Shown in pieces: positions 7,164 through 14,472 of a DNA stretch of 31,300 nucleotides. The notes below the pieces were generated by a model. It was not told the DNA's origin, ran no database searches, and saw only the letters and a list, made by a program, of their open reading frames with translations. Positions within the stretch are counted from its first letter, which is position 1. Each line of letters starts with the position of its first letter. A program made the position numbers and the translations under genes. Origin of the DNA: JAENVU01 sp964544295 (GTDB lineage: Bacteria; Actinomycetota; Acidimicrobiia; IMCC26256; JAENVU01); the NCBI GenBank assembly GCA_964544295.1, contig CAZJBJ010000030.1:1-31300 (forward strand), in the 5' to 3' direction.

Positions 7164-8064
7164 CTAGCGCGCCAGGAAGTCGAGGATCAGTCGGTTGACG
7201 GTCTCGGGCTGCTCCCGATGGAGGAAGTGACCGGCGTCGGGAATCAGGTGCATCTCGAGTCCGGCCGGGAAGTTCGGACGCAGCAACTCCTCGTTGGCCG
7301 ATTCGACGCCCATGCAGCCGCAGTCGATGCCGTGGAGGTACAGCGTCGGGACGTCGATCGGCCCGCTCCCGGCTGCGTCGATCTCGGCGAGGTCCGGGTT
7401 CCCCGGAATCGTGCCGACGGTGTAGCGGTAGTAGTTGATCGCCGCTTCGAGGCTGCCCGGCGCGCCGAGCGTGTCCTTGAGCGCTCGCATGTACTCGGCG
7501 CTCGGGGTGGGGCCNNNNNNNNNNCGGGTGGCCGGGAGACCAGGAGCTCCACAGGTAGTCGATGAACTCGAAGTCGTTCGCCGACACCACCATCTCGGCC
7601 AACGGGTTCTGGAAGAAGAAGACGTAGAACGACCGCTGGATCTGGCGGGGCGTGAAGAACGTCGACATCATCCCGCTGGCGTGCGGGACGGCGAGCGCCA
7701 CGAACTTCGAGAACCGGTCGGGTCGGTGCCCGACCGCCGCGTACGAGGAGATGGCACCCCAGTCGTGCCCGATGAGCACCGCCTCGCCGTCGCCGGCGAG
7801 CGCATCGGCGATCCCCAGCGTGTCGAGCGCGACCGACGCGGCCTGGTAGTTCCCGTCGGGAGCCAGACCGGTGGGTGAGTAGCCGCGGAGCCACGGCGCG
7901 ACGACGTGATATCCGGCGTCAGCCAACTCCGGCATCAGGAACTCCCACGTGGGCGCGTGGTCGGGGAATCCGTGGACGCAGAGCGCGAGCGGGCCGTCGG
8001 CGGGCCCGGCCTCGAGGTACGCGAACTCGATGTCGTTGACGGTGATGCGGGACGGTTCGGTCAT
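7164..8064 (-). CDS. alpha/beta hydrolase, epoxide hydrolase-like, interrupted by an assembly gap
   Basis: An alpha/beta-fold hydrolase with an Asp nucleophile in the elbow LIGHDWGAISSYAA, an oxyanion segment VHGFPDHAPTWEF, and a C-terminal DAGHFLHREQPETVNRLILDFL containing the catalytic His. The GHDWG elbow points to epoxide hydrolase or haloalkane dehalogenase-type chemistry rather than an esterase. Ten Ns lie at 7515-7524, inside the cap domain after WSSWSPGHP. The coding sequence is codon-aligned on both sides (180 codons before the gap; GPTPSAEYMRALKD onward after it). The true gap must therefore be a multiple of three if the gene is intact, so 10 is probably a placeholder. The ATG at 8064 follows a TAGGGT -10 box by 7 bp. 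It is divergent from the ABC exporter. Confidence 0.88.
7515..7524. other. assembly gap (10 Ns)
   Basis: A run of ten unknown bases within the cap domain of the alpha/beta hydrolase. Ten Ns shift the frame, while the flanks fit one continuous protein, so the run length is unlikely to be real. Family comparison suggests that only a few residues are missing. Confidence 0.98.
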
Positions 8065-8071
8065 GGGTCGG

Positions 8072-8117
8072 ACCCTATGTGAAACCAACGTTCGTGGTCA
8101 CAGGGGCCGATTAGCTT
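8072..8117. promoter_or_regulatory. divergent leaderless promoters of the hydrolase and the ABC exporter
   Basis: On the minus strand TAGGGT (8077-8072) precedes the hydrolase ATG by 7 bp. On the plus strand TAGCTT (8112-8117) precedes the ABC ATPase ATG by 7 bp. The stretch between them contains TGTGA at 8078-8082 and TCACA at 8098-8102, a spaced inverted repeat with imperfect inner symmetry that could be a regulator site. The -10 assignments rest only on pattern and spacing. Confidence 0.45.
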
Positions 8118-8124
8118 GCCGGGG

Positions 8125-9072
8125 ATGTCCGACGTCGTGATCCGCACCGATCAACTCACGAAGGTGTATCCGGGTGACGTCCGGGCCGTCGACGCACTCG
8201 ATCTCGACGTCCACGCCGGCGAGATCTTCGGTCTCCTCGGACCGAACGGTGCCGGCAAGACCACCACGGCGGGGATGTTGACGACCCGCGTGATCCCGAC
8301 GAGCGGCCGCGCCGTCGTCGGCGGGGTGGACGTCGTCGCGCAGCCGACGCGCGCGAAGCGCGTGATCGGCGTGGTGCCCCAGACGAACACGTTGGACCGT
8401 TCGCTCGACGTGTACGAGAACCTCTACTTCCACGGTCGGTTCTTCGGGATGAACACCCGTACCGCGAAGGCCGAGGCCCATCGGCTGCTCGAGCAGTTCC
8501 GTCTGGCCGACCGTGCGCGGGTCGCCGTCGAGGCGTTGAGTGGTGGAATGGCCCAGCGGCTCATGGTGGCGCGGGCGATCATGCACCGTCCGGCCATCCT
8601 CTTCCTCGACGAACCCACCGCCGGTCTCGATCCCCAGAGTCGGATCGCGATGTGGGAGATCCTCGGCGAGCTGCACCGGGACGGACAGACGGTGCTGTTG
8701 ACCACGCATTACATGGAGGAAGCCGACCAGCTCTGCGACCGCGTCGCGATCATCGACCACGGCCGGCTCCTCGCCATGGACACTCCCACCGCACTCAAGG
8801 GCTCCATCGGCATGGATTCAATGGTCACCGTGACCGCCGCCGGTGAGCTGGACCGACTCGCGTCCGAGCTGCAGTCCCGCCTCGACGACGTCTCGCGCGC
8901 CGAGGTCGCCGACGGCGCGGTCCGGGTGTGGTCGTCCCGGGCCGAAGGCATCCTCCCCCGGGTCATCGACGCCGCCGACGCGGCCGGCTTCACCGTCACC
9001 GACCTGTCGGCGACCGCCCCCACCCTCGAAACCGTCTTCATCCAGCTCACCGGGAAGGACCTGCGCGAATGA
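8125..9072 (+). CDS. ABC transporter ATP-binding protein, DrrA type
   Basis: ATPase subunit of an ABC-2-type exporter, 315 residues. The nucleotide-binding domain shows Walker A in LLGPNGAGKTT, a Q-loop VPQTNTLDRSLDVYENL, the signature LSGGMAQRLMVARA, and Walker B FLDEPTAGLDPQSR followed by a TTHYMEEADQLCDRVAI H-loop. The extra about 90-residue C-terminal domain ends in TLETVFIQLTGKDLRE, as in the daunorubicin-resistance (DrrA) family. It energises the permease encoded by the next gene, whose ATG overlaps this stop as ATGA. I prefer the ATG at 8125 over an upstream TTG at 8116 because the TAGCTT -10 box ends at 8117. Substrate is unknown; drug, lipid or polyketide-type export is the family pattern. 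Confidence 0.95.
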   Translation: MSDVVIRTDQLTKVYPGDVRAVDALDLDVHAGEIFGLLGPNGAGKTTTAGMLTTRVIPTSGRAVVGGVDVVAQPTRAKRVIGVVPQTNTLDRSLDVYENLYFHGRFFGMNTRTAKAEAHRLLEQFRLADRARVAVEALSGGMAQRLMVARAIMHRPAILFLDEPTAGLDPQSRIAMWEILGELHRDGQTVLLTTHYMEEADQLCDRVAIIDHGRLLAMDTPTALKGSIGMDSMVTVTAAGELDRLASELQSRLDDVSRAEVADGAVRVWSSRAEGILPRVIDAADAAGFTVTDLSATAPTLETVFIQLTGKDLRE

Positions 9073-9923
9073 CCACGACACCCCCGGACTCCGCGCCCAC
9101 CCGGGCCGACCTCGTCCCCGATCTCTCACCCTCGCGAGGAGCCGCGGTCGCGTTCGGTGCGCTGCTGATGCGGGACCTCGTGGTGCTGCGCAAGAACGCC
9201 AAGGAGTTCGTGCCCCGCACCCTGCTCCAACCGCTCCTGCTGGTCTTCGTGTTCGCGTACGTGTTCCCCAAGATCGGGCAGGGCGTCGGTGGCAGCGGCG
9301 CGGCCGCGTCGGACTTCTCCACCGCGTTGGTCGCCGGCGTCGTCGGGCTGGCCATCATCTTCCAGGGCATCCAGTCCGTCGCGCTGCCGATGGTGCAGGA
9401 GTTCGGCTTCACCCGGGAGATCGAGGACCGGGTGCTCGCCCCGATGCCCATCGGCCTCGTTGCGTTGGAGAAGGTGACGGCCGGTGGGCTCTACGGCGCC
9501 GTGAGCGCCGCCCTCGTGTTCCCGATCGCCACGATCGTGCCGGCCACGCCGGTCCATCTCCACATCGACTGGCTCGTGCTGGCCACCCTGACGCCGCTGG
9601 CGTGCTTCATGTGCGGTGCACTGGGACTCGCGTTCGGTACGTACTTCGAGCCGCGGACGGTGCCGATGCTGTTCGGGATCGTCGTCCTCCCGCTCACGAT
9701 GCTCGGTTGCATCTACTACCCCTGGTCGTCACTCCACACCGTCCCGTGGCTCCAGAAGCTGGTGCTCGTCAACCCGTTGGTCTACATGTGCGAAGGGTTC
9801 CGGGCCGCGCTCACCCCCGGACCCCACATGAGTCTCTGGGCCATCTATCCCGCCACGATCGGCTTCGCGGCCCTCTTCATGGCCGTGGGCCTCGCCGGAT
9901 TCCGCAAACGAGTCCTCTCGTAA
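9069..9923 (+). CDS. ABC-2 type transporter permease, DrrB type
   Basis: Membrane partner of the preceding ATPase, 284 residues with six predicted membrane helices. After a hydrophilic N-terminus comes the amphipathic segment MRDLVVLRKNAKEFVPRTLLQPLLLVFVFAYVFPKIG, which matches the start of the ABC2 membrane domain. Later segments include FTREIEDRVLAPMPIGLVALEKV, the cytoplasmic ABC-2 signature loop, and LPLTMLGCIYYPWSSL. Only one permease gene follows one ATPase gene, so the transporter would be a homodimer of each. The ATGA overlap at 9069-9072 implies coupled translation. A GC-rich hairpin repeat begins right at the TAA stop. Confidence 0.93.
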   Translation: MTTTPPDSAPTRADLVPDLSPSRGAAVAFGALLMRDLVVLRKNAKEFVPRTLLQPLLLVFVFAYVFPKIGQGVGGSGAAASDFSTALVAGVVGLAIIFQGIQSVALPMVQEFGFTREIEDRVLAPMPIGLVALEKVTAGGLYGAVSAALVFPIATIVPATPVHLHIDWLVLATLTPLACFMCGALGLAFGTYFEPRTVPMLFGIVVLPLTMLGCIYYPWSSLHTVPWLQKLVLVNPLVYMCEGFRAALTPGPHMSLWAIYPATIGFAALFMAVGLAGFRKRVLS

Positions 9924-9950
9924 TTCCCGCTCGTGGCCCTGCGGGCCGGG
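9923..9950 (+). repeat. 28-bp direct repeat, copy 1
   Basis: The 28-bp unit differs from copy 2 at one base only. It contains the core GCTCGTGGCCCTGCGGGCC, in which GGCCC and GGGCC pair around TGC. The copy starts on the last base of the DrrB-type permease stop codon. A longer pairing is also possible: CGTGGCCC at 9932-9939 with GGGCCACG at 9957-9964, which would make a terminator-like hairpin without a clear T-tract. Confidence 0.7.
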
Positions 9951-10026
9951 CCGCTCGGGCCACGGCCGACGCCACGTAGGTGGTGGTCCGGGGGGCGGGT
10001 TGTTGGGTTGGGGCGCCGGCCTCTTG

Positions 10027-10054
10027 ATTCCTGCTCGTGGCCCTGCGGGCCGGG
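10027..10054 (+). repeat. 28-bp direct repeat, copy 2
   Basis: Second copy of the unit at 9923-9950, in the same orientation, with one mismatch (T for C at the sixth base) and 76 bp between the copies. It holds the same GGCCC-TGC-GGGCC hairpin core. The G-rich spacer between the copies shows no open frame that looks like a gene. This may be a small intergenic repeat family or a local duplication. Confidence 0.7.
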
Positions 10055-10120
10055 CGTCACCAAGTGTTGGGTCGTCGGTCACATCGAGTTCGCGCCCTTC
10101 TCACCCGACCGAAATGTCGC

Positions 10121-10126
10121 TAGGGT
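10121..10126 (+). promoter_or_regulatory. -10 box TAGGGT for the metallo-hydrolase operon
   Basis: TAGGGT ends 7 bp before the GTG at 10134, giving a probable leaderless transcript. It argues against the longer open frame that runs back to 9933 through the repeat region. Confidence 0.5.
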
Positions 10127-10133
10127 CCCGCCC

Positions 10134-11006
10134 GTGTCGGGGGACCTCACTGTCACATTCCACGGCGTTCGGGGCTCGACCCCGTGCGATGGTGACTACC
10201 TCGCGCGCTACGGCGGGAACACCTCTTGTGTGGCGCTCGAGCGGCCCGGCCAGGACCCGATCGTGTTCGACCTCGGTACCGGGCTCCGGAACTTCGGTGC
10301 GCAGATCATGGACGCCGCCGACTCCACGCCGTTCCGCGGTTCCATGTTGCTCAGTCACCTGCACTGGGACCACGTCCAGGGTCTCCCGTTCTTCGTGCCG
10401 TTGCACGTACCCGGCGCCCACGTGGATGTCTACGGCCCCCGACAGGTCGAAGGTCCGCTCGGCGAAGTGTTCACCGGCCTGATGCGCCCCCCGTACTTCC
10501 CGATCCGGCCTGACCAGTTGGAGGGCATGGTCGCGTTCCAGGATGCGGGCGACGACGACTTCGCGATCGGTGAGGCGAAGGTCCGGTCACGCTGGATCCG
10601 ACACGTCGGCCCAACCCTCGGGTATCGGGTCGATTGGAACGGAGCGTCCGTCGCCTACCTGTCCGACCACGGTCAGGGCTGCGGGCTGGGACTTCCCGAC
10701 GACCACGTACCCGACGAGGTGCTGGAGCTCTGCGACGGGGTCGACCTCCTGATCCACGACGCGCAGCACACGCCCGACGAGTTCGAGCAGAAGCGGCACT
10801 GGGGTCACTGCACTGCCGACTACGCCGTACACGTCGCACGCGAAGCCGGATCGAAGACGCTGGCGATGTTCCACCACGATCCGAGCCACGGCGACGACGA
10901 TGTCGACACCATGCTCCGCGACGCGCGCGACGCGTCCGCTCGCCTCAACGGAGCAGAGGTGATCGCCGCGGCGGAGGGTATGGTCGTGGGCCTTCCCGGC
11001 CGCTGA
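10134..11006 (+). CDS. MBL fold metallo-hydrolase
   Basis: Metallo-beta-lactamase-fold protein of 290 residues. It opens with the FHGVRGSTPCDGDYLARYGG-type segment, then NTSCVALE, common to a subgroup of MBL hydrolases of the PhnP/RNase Z-like side of the superfamily. The metal motif HLHWDH lies at residues 75-80. Further likely ligands are His in IRHVGPTLGY, Asp in YLSDHG, and His in the C-terminal MFHHDPSHGDDD. Two bound divalent metals are expected. The substrate is unknown; phosphodiester or cyclic-ester hydrolysis would be a family-level guess. The GTG start at 10134 is fixed by the -10 box and by alignment of the conserved N-terminus. It is the first gene of a probable three-gene operon (gaps of 22 and 2 bp). 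Confidence 0.88.
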   Translation: MSGDLTVTFHGVRGSTPCDGDYLARYGGNTSCVALERPGQDPIVFDLGTGLRNFGAQIMDAADSTPFRGSMLLSHLHWDHVQGLPFFVPLHVPGAHVDVYGPRQVEGPLGEVFTGLMRPPYFPIRPDQLEGMVAFQDAGDDDFAIGEAKVRSRWIRHVGPTLGYRVDWNGASVAYLSDHGQGCGLGLPDDHVPDEVLELCDGVDLLIHDAQHTPDEFEQKRHWGHCTADYAVHVAREAGSKTLAMFHHDPSHGDDDVDTMLRDARDASARLNGAEVIAAAEGMVVGLPGR

Positions 11007-11028
11007 CCCTCATCCTCGCGGAGCATCC

Positions 11029-11535
11029 ATGACCGACGCCGACCAGCCCGACGTCCTCGAACCCGATTCCGCGTCCTTCCGAGCGGTCCTCGGCCATTTC
11101 GCCACCGGGATCACCGTCATCACCGCGATGGATGGCGACGAGCCGGTCGGGTTGGCGGCGAACTCGTTCTCGTCGGTGTCGCTCGACCCGCCGTTGGTGT
11201 TGTTCTGCCCGGCCAAGACCTCGAGCACCTGGCCGCGCATCCAGCGCGCCGGTCACTTCACCGTCAATGTGCTCGACGAACACCAGGAACACGTGAGCAA
11301 GCTCTTCGCGACCCCCGGCGCCGACCGGTTCGGGCAGGTGGGCTGGCGGATCGGGACCCAGGGTCCGATCCTCGACGATGTCCACGCCTATCTCGACTGT
11401 GTCATCGAAGCCGAGCACGACGCCGGCGATCATCTGATCGTGGTCGGGCGGGTCGAGGCGCTCGGCCTGACTGCGGATGCCGGACCGCTCCTGTTCTACC
11501 AAGGTCGATACGGCCGCTTGCTCGGAGGGAACTGA
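11029..11535 (+). CDS. flavin reductase family protein (FMN-binding split barrel)
   Basis: 168-residue protein of the flavin reductase (HpaC/NtaB-like) family, which uses NAD(P)H to reduce FMN or FAD, often to feed a separate monooxygenase. Seen in the sequence: RAVLGHFATGITVITA at the N-terminus, then GLAANSFSSVSLDPPLVLFCPAKTSSTWPRI-type FMN-binding segments, FTVNVLDEHQEHVSKLFA, and HLIVVGRVEAL near the end. GCGGAG six bases before the ATG is a good ribosome-binding site, as expected for an internal operon gene. No partner oxygenase is encoded in the window, so the electron acceptor is unknown. Confidence 0.92.
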   Translation: MTDADQPDVLEPDSASFRAVLGHFATGITVITAMDGDEPVGLAANSFSSVSLDPPLVLFCPAKTSSTWPRIQRAGHFTVNVLDEHQEHVSKLFATPGADRFGQVGWRIGTQGPILDDVHAYLDCVIEAEHDAGDHLIVVGRVEALGLTADAGPLLFYQGRYGRLLGGN

Positions 11536-11537
11536 CC

Positions 11538-12077
11538 GTGGCCGAGATCATTCCGTCGGAGGTGATCGGCGGTGTCGTCGTCGTCGAGCCGAAGCTGTGG
11601 ACCGACCCACGCGGGTTCTTCGCGGAAACGTTCCGGCAGGAATGGCTGCCCGAAGGTTCCCCGACGATGGTGCAGGGCAATCGCGCCGACCGTTCGGCCG
11701 ACACGTTGGTCGGGCTCCACTACCACCGGTTCCAGGCCGACTACTGGTACGTGCCGTTCGGCACGGTGCTCGCCGTCCTGCACGATCTGCGCGTGTCGTC
11801 GCCGACGCGGGGCACGTCGCTGACGGTCGAACTCGACGATGTCGTGCACCGCGGTCTCTACATCCCGCGGGGCGTCGCGCACGGGTTCTACGCCATCACC
11901 GATGCGACGATCACGTACCTCGTCGACAACTACTACAACCCGGCCGACGAGCTCGGTGTCGCGTGGGACGACCCGGCCCTGGGTGTCACCTGGCCCTCGG
12001 ATTCGCCGACGTTGTCCGAGCGCGATCGGGCCAACCCGCGCGTGGCCGACATCCCGCCGGAGTTGGTACCCGAATAG
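11538..12077 (+). CDS. RmlC-like cupin (dTDP-4-dehydrorhamnose 3,5-epimerase family), possibly inactive as epimerase
   Basis: 179-residue single-domain cupin that aligns throughout with RmlC: DPRGFFAETFRQEWLP, GLHYHRFQADYWYVPFG, LAVLHDLRVSSPTRGTSL, GLYIPRGVAHGFYAI, and a WDDPALGVTWPSDSPTLSERDRANP end. The catalytic His of the GLHY motif and the downstream region around NYYNP are kept. In RmlC the motif Q-G-K-L-V supplies an active-site Lys; here the aligned segment is Q-A-D-Y-W, with Asp or Tyr in that place. Either substrate or activity may differ. No other dTDP-sugar gene is nearby. The GTG at 11538 has a strong GGAGGGAA ribosome-binding site and lies 2 bp from the preceding stop. Confidence 0.85.
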   Translation: MAEIIPSEVIGGVVVVEPKLWTDPRGFFAETFRQEWLPEGSPTMVQGNRADRSADTLVGLHYHRFQADYWYVPFGTVLAVLHDLRVSSPTRGTSLTVELDDVVHRGLYIPRGVAHGFYAITDATITYLVDNYYNPADELGVAWDDPALGVTWPSDSPTLSERDRANPRVADIPPELVPE

Positions 12078-12083
12078 CTGGTG

Positions 12084-12482
12084 TTACCGACCGCGCCGGT
12101 GTTGGAGTTCCGCGGCCAGGGTGAACAAGCCGGTGGCCCCGAGCGCGGCCACGATCGTGACGACCCCGGCGAGGACCGAGGCGAGTCCGACCGATCCGGC
12201 GACGATCACGAGGGTCGCCACGGTGAGCGCACCGCCGATCATCAGACTCTGGAGCCGGATCATCGACTCGGGCTCGAGCTGCTCCACGGTCCGGCGACGC
12301 GGGCCGATCACATCGCTCCAGAGGCGACGGACGGGCGATCGGGCCCCGAGACCCGCGCCGAGGACCGCGATCACCGCGGCGATGGGGATGCTGAGCGCCT
12401 GTTGGAAGGCGAAGCCACCGAGCAGGACCACGACCACGCACGCCTGCTCGAATCGCCCGGCCCGCACGTCGATGAGGCGCAT
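12084..12482 (-). CDS. DUF4395-like integral membrane protein
   Basis: 132-residue protein with about four hydrophobic segments. It begins MRLIDVRAGRFEQA, which resembles the RLIDPRGPRF opening of DUF4395 proteins; their function is unknown, though some lie near thiosulfate/rhodanese or thioredoxin genes. A central cytoplasmic-looking loop (GLGARSPVRRLWSDVIGPRRR) separates two hydrophobic pairs. The ATG at 12482 is favoured over an in-frame ATG at 12527 because a TAGCGT -10 box lies 7 bp before it. With the longer start, the only Shine-Dalgarno-like GGGGAG would touch the start codon. It converges on the RmlC-like gene (6 bp) and diverges from the FtsH-like gene. Confidence 0.72.
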   Translation of the reverse strand: MRLIDVRAGRFEQACVVVVLLGGFAFQQALSIPIAAVIAVLGAGLGARSPVRRLWSDVIGPRRRTVEQLEPESMIRLQSLMIGGALTVATLVIVAGSVGLASVLAGVVTIVAALGATGLFTLAAELQHRRGR

Positions 12483-12489
12483 TCCGCCG

Positions 12490-12495
12490 ACGCTA
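12490..12495 (-). promoter_or_regulatory. -10 box TAGCGT of the DUF4395-like gene
   Basis: On the minus strand TAGCGT is followed by 7 bp and then the ATG at 12482. Pattern and spacing match the other leaderless promoters in this window and decide the start codon of the gene. Confidence 0.45.
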
Positions 12496-12527
12496 CCGGG
12501 ACCGGTGCCGGTGGCTCCGAGCGGCAT

Positions 12528-12545
12528 CTCCCCAATTTTGGGGAG
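12528..12545. promoter_or_regulatory. palindromic site between the DUF4395-like and FtsH-like genes
   Basis: CTCCCCAA and TTGGGGAG form perfect 8-bp arms around a TT centre. The site lies between the minus-strand -10 box at 12495-12490 and the plus-strand -10 box at 12567-12572, just upstream of the expected -35 position for the FtsH-like gene. It could be a regulator-binding site for one or both genes. A hairpin in RNA is less likely because the loop is only 2 nt. Confidence 0.45.
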
Positions 12546-12566
12546 AGGAATCGACCATTTCTCACC

Positions 12567-12572
12567 TAGAGT
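12567..12572 (+). promoter_or_regulatory. -10 box TAGAGT of the FtsH-like gene
   Basis: TAGAGT fits TANNNT and would give a leader of about 30 nt carrying the GGGAG ribosome-binding site at 12596-12600. Unlike most single genes here, this one therefore seems to have a leadered mRNA. Confidence 0.4.
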
Positions 12573-12608
12573 GACGCCTGTCCACTGTCGGTGTTGGGAG
12601 CAGCTGGT

Positions 12609-14429
12609 ATGGATCTCGGGTTGATCGGTGGATCGCAGGTCATCGGCCGCGCCGGTGACGTGGCACAGATGCGCGAGTCCGGGCGGCGGCGGCGCCTCGT
12701 CCGCAACCTGTTGATCCTCGCGGTGGTGATCGACTATCCGTTGGCGCGGTATCTCGGCGGTCAGCCGGTGCAGTTCCGGATGCCCGAGATCCCGCCGCAG
12801 TGGCAGGAGATGATCCCGAGTTTCATCCTGATCTCGATCCTTGCCGCAGTCCTGCTCGTGCCCATGCTGATGATGGGACGCTCGCCGCACACCGTCTACC
12901 GACCGAGCGAGATCACCGTCGGACTCGACGACGTCGTCGGACTCGGGATGGTCAAGGACGAGGTGATCAAGACCCTCAACCTGTTCCTCGGGTACCGCAC
13001 GTTCCGGGACCAGATGGGCGGCACGCCGCGACGCGCGATCCTCTTCGAGGGCCCGCCGGGCACCGGCAAGACCTACATGGCCAAGGCGATGGCCCGGGAG
13101 GCGGGCGTGCCCTTCCACTTCGTCGCGGCCAGTTCGATCCAGTCGCCGTACTTCGGTCAGACCAACCGCAAGATCGCCAAGTTCTTCAAGCACCTGCGCA
13201 AGGCGGCGCGGCGTGAGGGCGGCGCCATCGGCTTCATCGAGGAGATCGACGCCATCGCGGTCTCCCGGGCCGGCATGAACCAGCCCGAGGCGCGTCACGA
13301 CGGTCACGACAGCCGTACCGTCTACCGCGGTCTCGGCGAAGGCTTCGCCGGCGTCATCAACGAACTGTTGATCCAGCTGCAGTCCTTCGACGAGCCCACC
13401 GCGGGCGAGAAGTTCCGGGCCTGGTGGTTGGCGCGCGTCAACGTCCTGCTCCCGGCCCGCTGGGAGATCAAGAAGCGCCCGCCGGTGTCGTCGAACATCC
13501 TCGTCATCGGGGCCACCAACCGCGCCTCGGCGCTCGACCCGGCGCTCCTGCGGCCCGGTCGGTTCGACCGTTCGATCCACTTCGATCTCCCCGGGAAGTC
13601 GGGGCGGCGCGAAATCATCGACTTCTACCTCGACCGCAAGGCGCACGTCCCCGAGCTCGACAAGGACGAGCGCCGTGATCAGCTGGCGGCTCTGACCATC
13701 GGCTACTCGCCGGTGATGATCGAGCACCTCTTCGACGAGGCGTTGATCTGGTCCCTGCGTGACGGGCGCGAGTCGATGGAGTGGGATGACATCCACCAGG
13801 CGAAGCTGACCGAGGAGATCGGGCTGGCCAATCCGGTGGAGTACACCGACGAGGAGCGCCGCATCATCGCCACCCACGAGGCCGGTCACGCGGTCGTGGC
13901 CCACCTCATCGGGGTCGGTCGCAAGCTCGAGGTGCTCTCGATCGTTCGTCGGGCGGGTTCGCTCGGGTTGCTCGCCCACTCCGACACCGAGGAGCGCTAC
14001 CTGCGCAACCGCACCGAGATGCTGTCCCACATCAAGATCAGCTTCGGCGGCATGGTCGCCGAGGAGTTGTGGTTCGGTGAGTCGGGGACGGGACCCGGTG
14101 GGGACCTTGCCCACGCCACGACCGTCGCGGCGACCATGGTCGGGGCCCTGGGATTGGCGGGTTCGCTCGTGAGTTTCTCGGCTGCCGGTGGCGGCCCGTT
14201 GGATGCCGGACTGGTGCCGCGGGTGCTCGCCGACGACGCCGCTCGCCGCGAGGTCGAGACGATCCTCGACCGGTCGAAGGCGTCGGTGAAGGAGCTGCTC
14301 GACAGCAACCGTCACCTCGTCGAGGCGTTGCGCGACGAGTTGCTCGTCCGCAGCGAGCTCGTCGGCGACGAGATCACCGCAGTGCTGCACGAGGCGGGTA
14401 TGGCCCGGACCCTCGCCGCCGAGGAGTAA
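12609..14429 (+). CDS. FtsH-like membrane AAA+ zinc metalloprotease
   Basis: Membrane-bound ATP-dependent protease of the FtsH/M41 family, 606 residues. Two membrane helices lie at about residues 35-50 and 70-92, with a short extracytoplasmic loop of roughly 20-25 residues, far shorter than in E. coli FtsH. The AAA+ domain has GPPGTGKT at 148-155. Its Walker B is FIEEID at 209-214, with Glu211 where Asp is usual. The second region of homology (VIGATN...LRPGRFDR) spans 299-321, with Arg315 and Arg318 as likely Arg fingers. The stretch between Walker B and that region is about 35-40 residues longer than in typical FtsH and includes an EKFRAWWLARVNVLLPARW segment. The protease domain has HEAGH at 423-427 and the third-ligand Asp499 in GGDLAHAT, so it should be active. 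The ATG at 12609 has GGGAG 8 bp upstream. It is an atypical paralogue rather than the housekeeping FtsH (inference). Confidence 0.88.
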   Translation: MDLGLIGGSQVIGRAGDVAQMRESGRRRRLVRNLLILAVVIDYPLARYLGGQPVQFRMPEIPPQWQEMIPSFILISILAAVLLVPMLMMGRSPHTVYRPSEITVGLDDVVGLGMVKDEVIKTLNLFLGYRTFRDQMGGTPRRAILFEGPPGTGKTYMAKAMAREAGVPFHFVAASSIQSPYFGQTNRKIAKFFKHLRKAARREGGAIGFIEEIDAIAVSRAGMNQPEARHDGHDSRTVYRGLGEGFAGVINELLIQLQSFDEPTAGEKFRAWWLARVNVLLPARWEIKKRPPVSSNILVIGATNRASALDPALLRPGRFDRSIHFDLPGKSGRREIIDFYLDRKAHVPELDKDERRDQLAALTIGYSPVMIEHLFDEALIWSLRDGRESMEWDDIHQAKLTEEIGLANPVEYTDEERRIIATHEAGHAVVAHLIGVGRKLEVLSIVRRAGSLGLLAHSDTEERYLRNRTEMLSHIKISFGGMVAEELWFGESGTGPGGDLAHATTVAATMVGALGLAGSLVSFSAAGGGPLDAGLVPRVLADDAARREVETILDRSKASVKELLDSNRHLVEALRDELLVRSELVGDEITAVLHEAGMARTLAAEE

Positions 14430-14472
14430 CGCCGGATCACCCGGCCGACGGTCCGGGTACCCTCGGATCGTC

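Noticed and set aside
8078..8102. TGTGA-N15-TCACA inverted repeat as a CRP-like operator
   Set aside because: The spacing is far from the N6 of CRP-type sites, and inner positions show poor symmetry. Kept only as a remark in the promoter entry.
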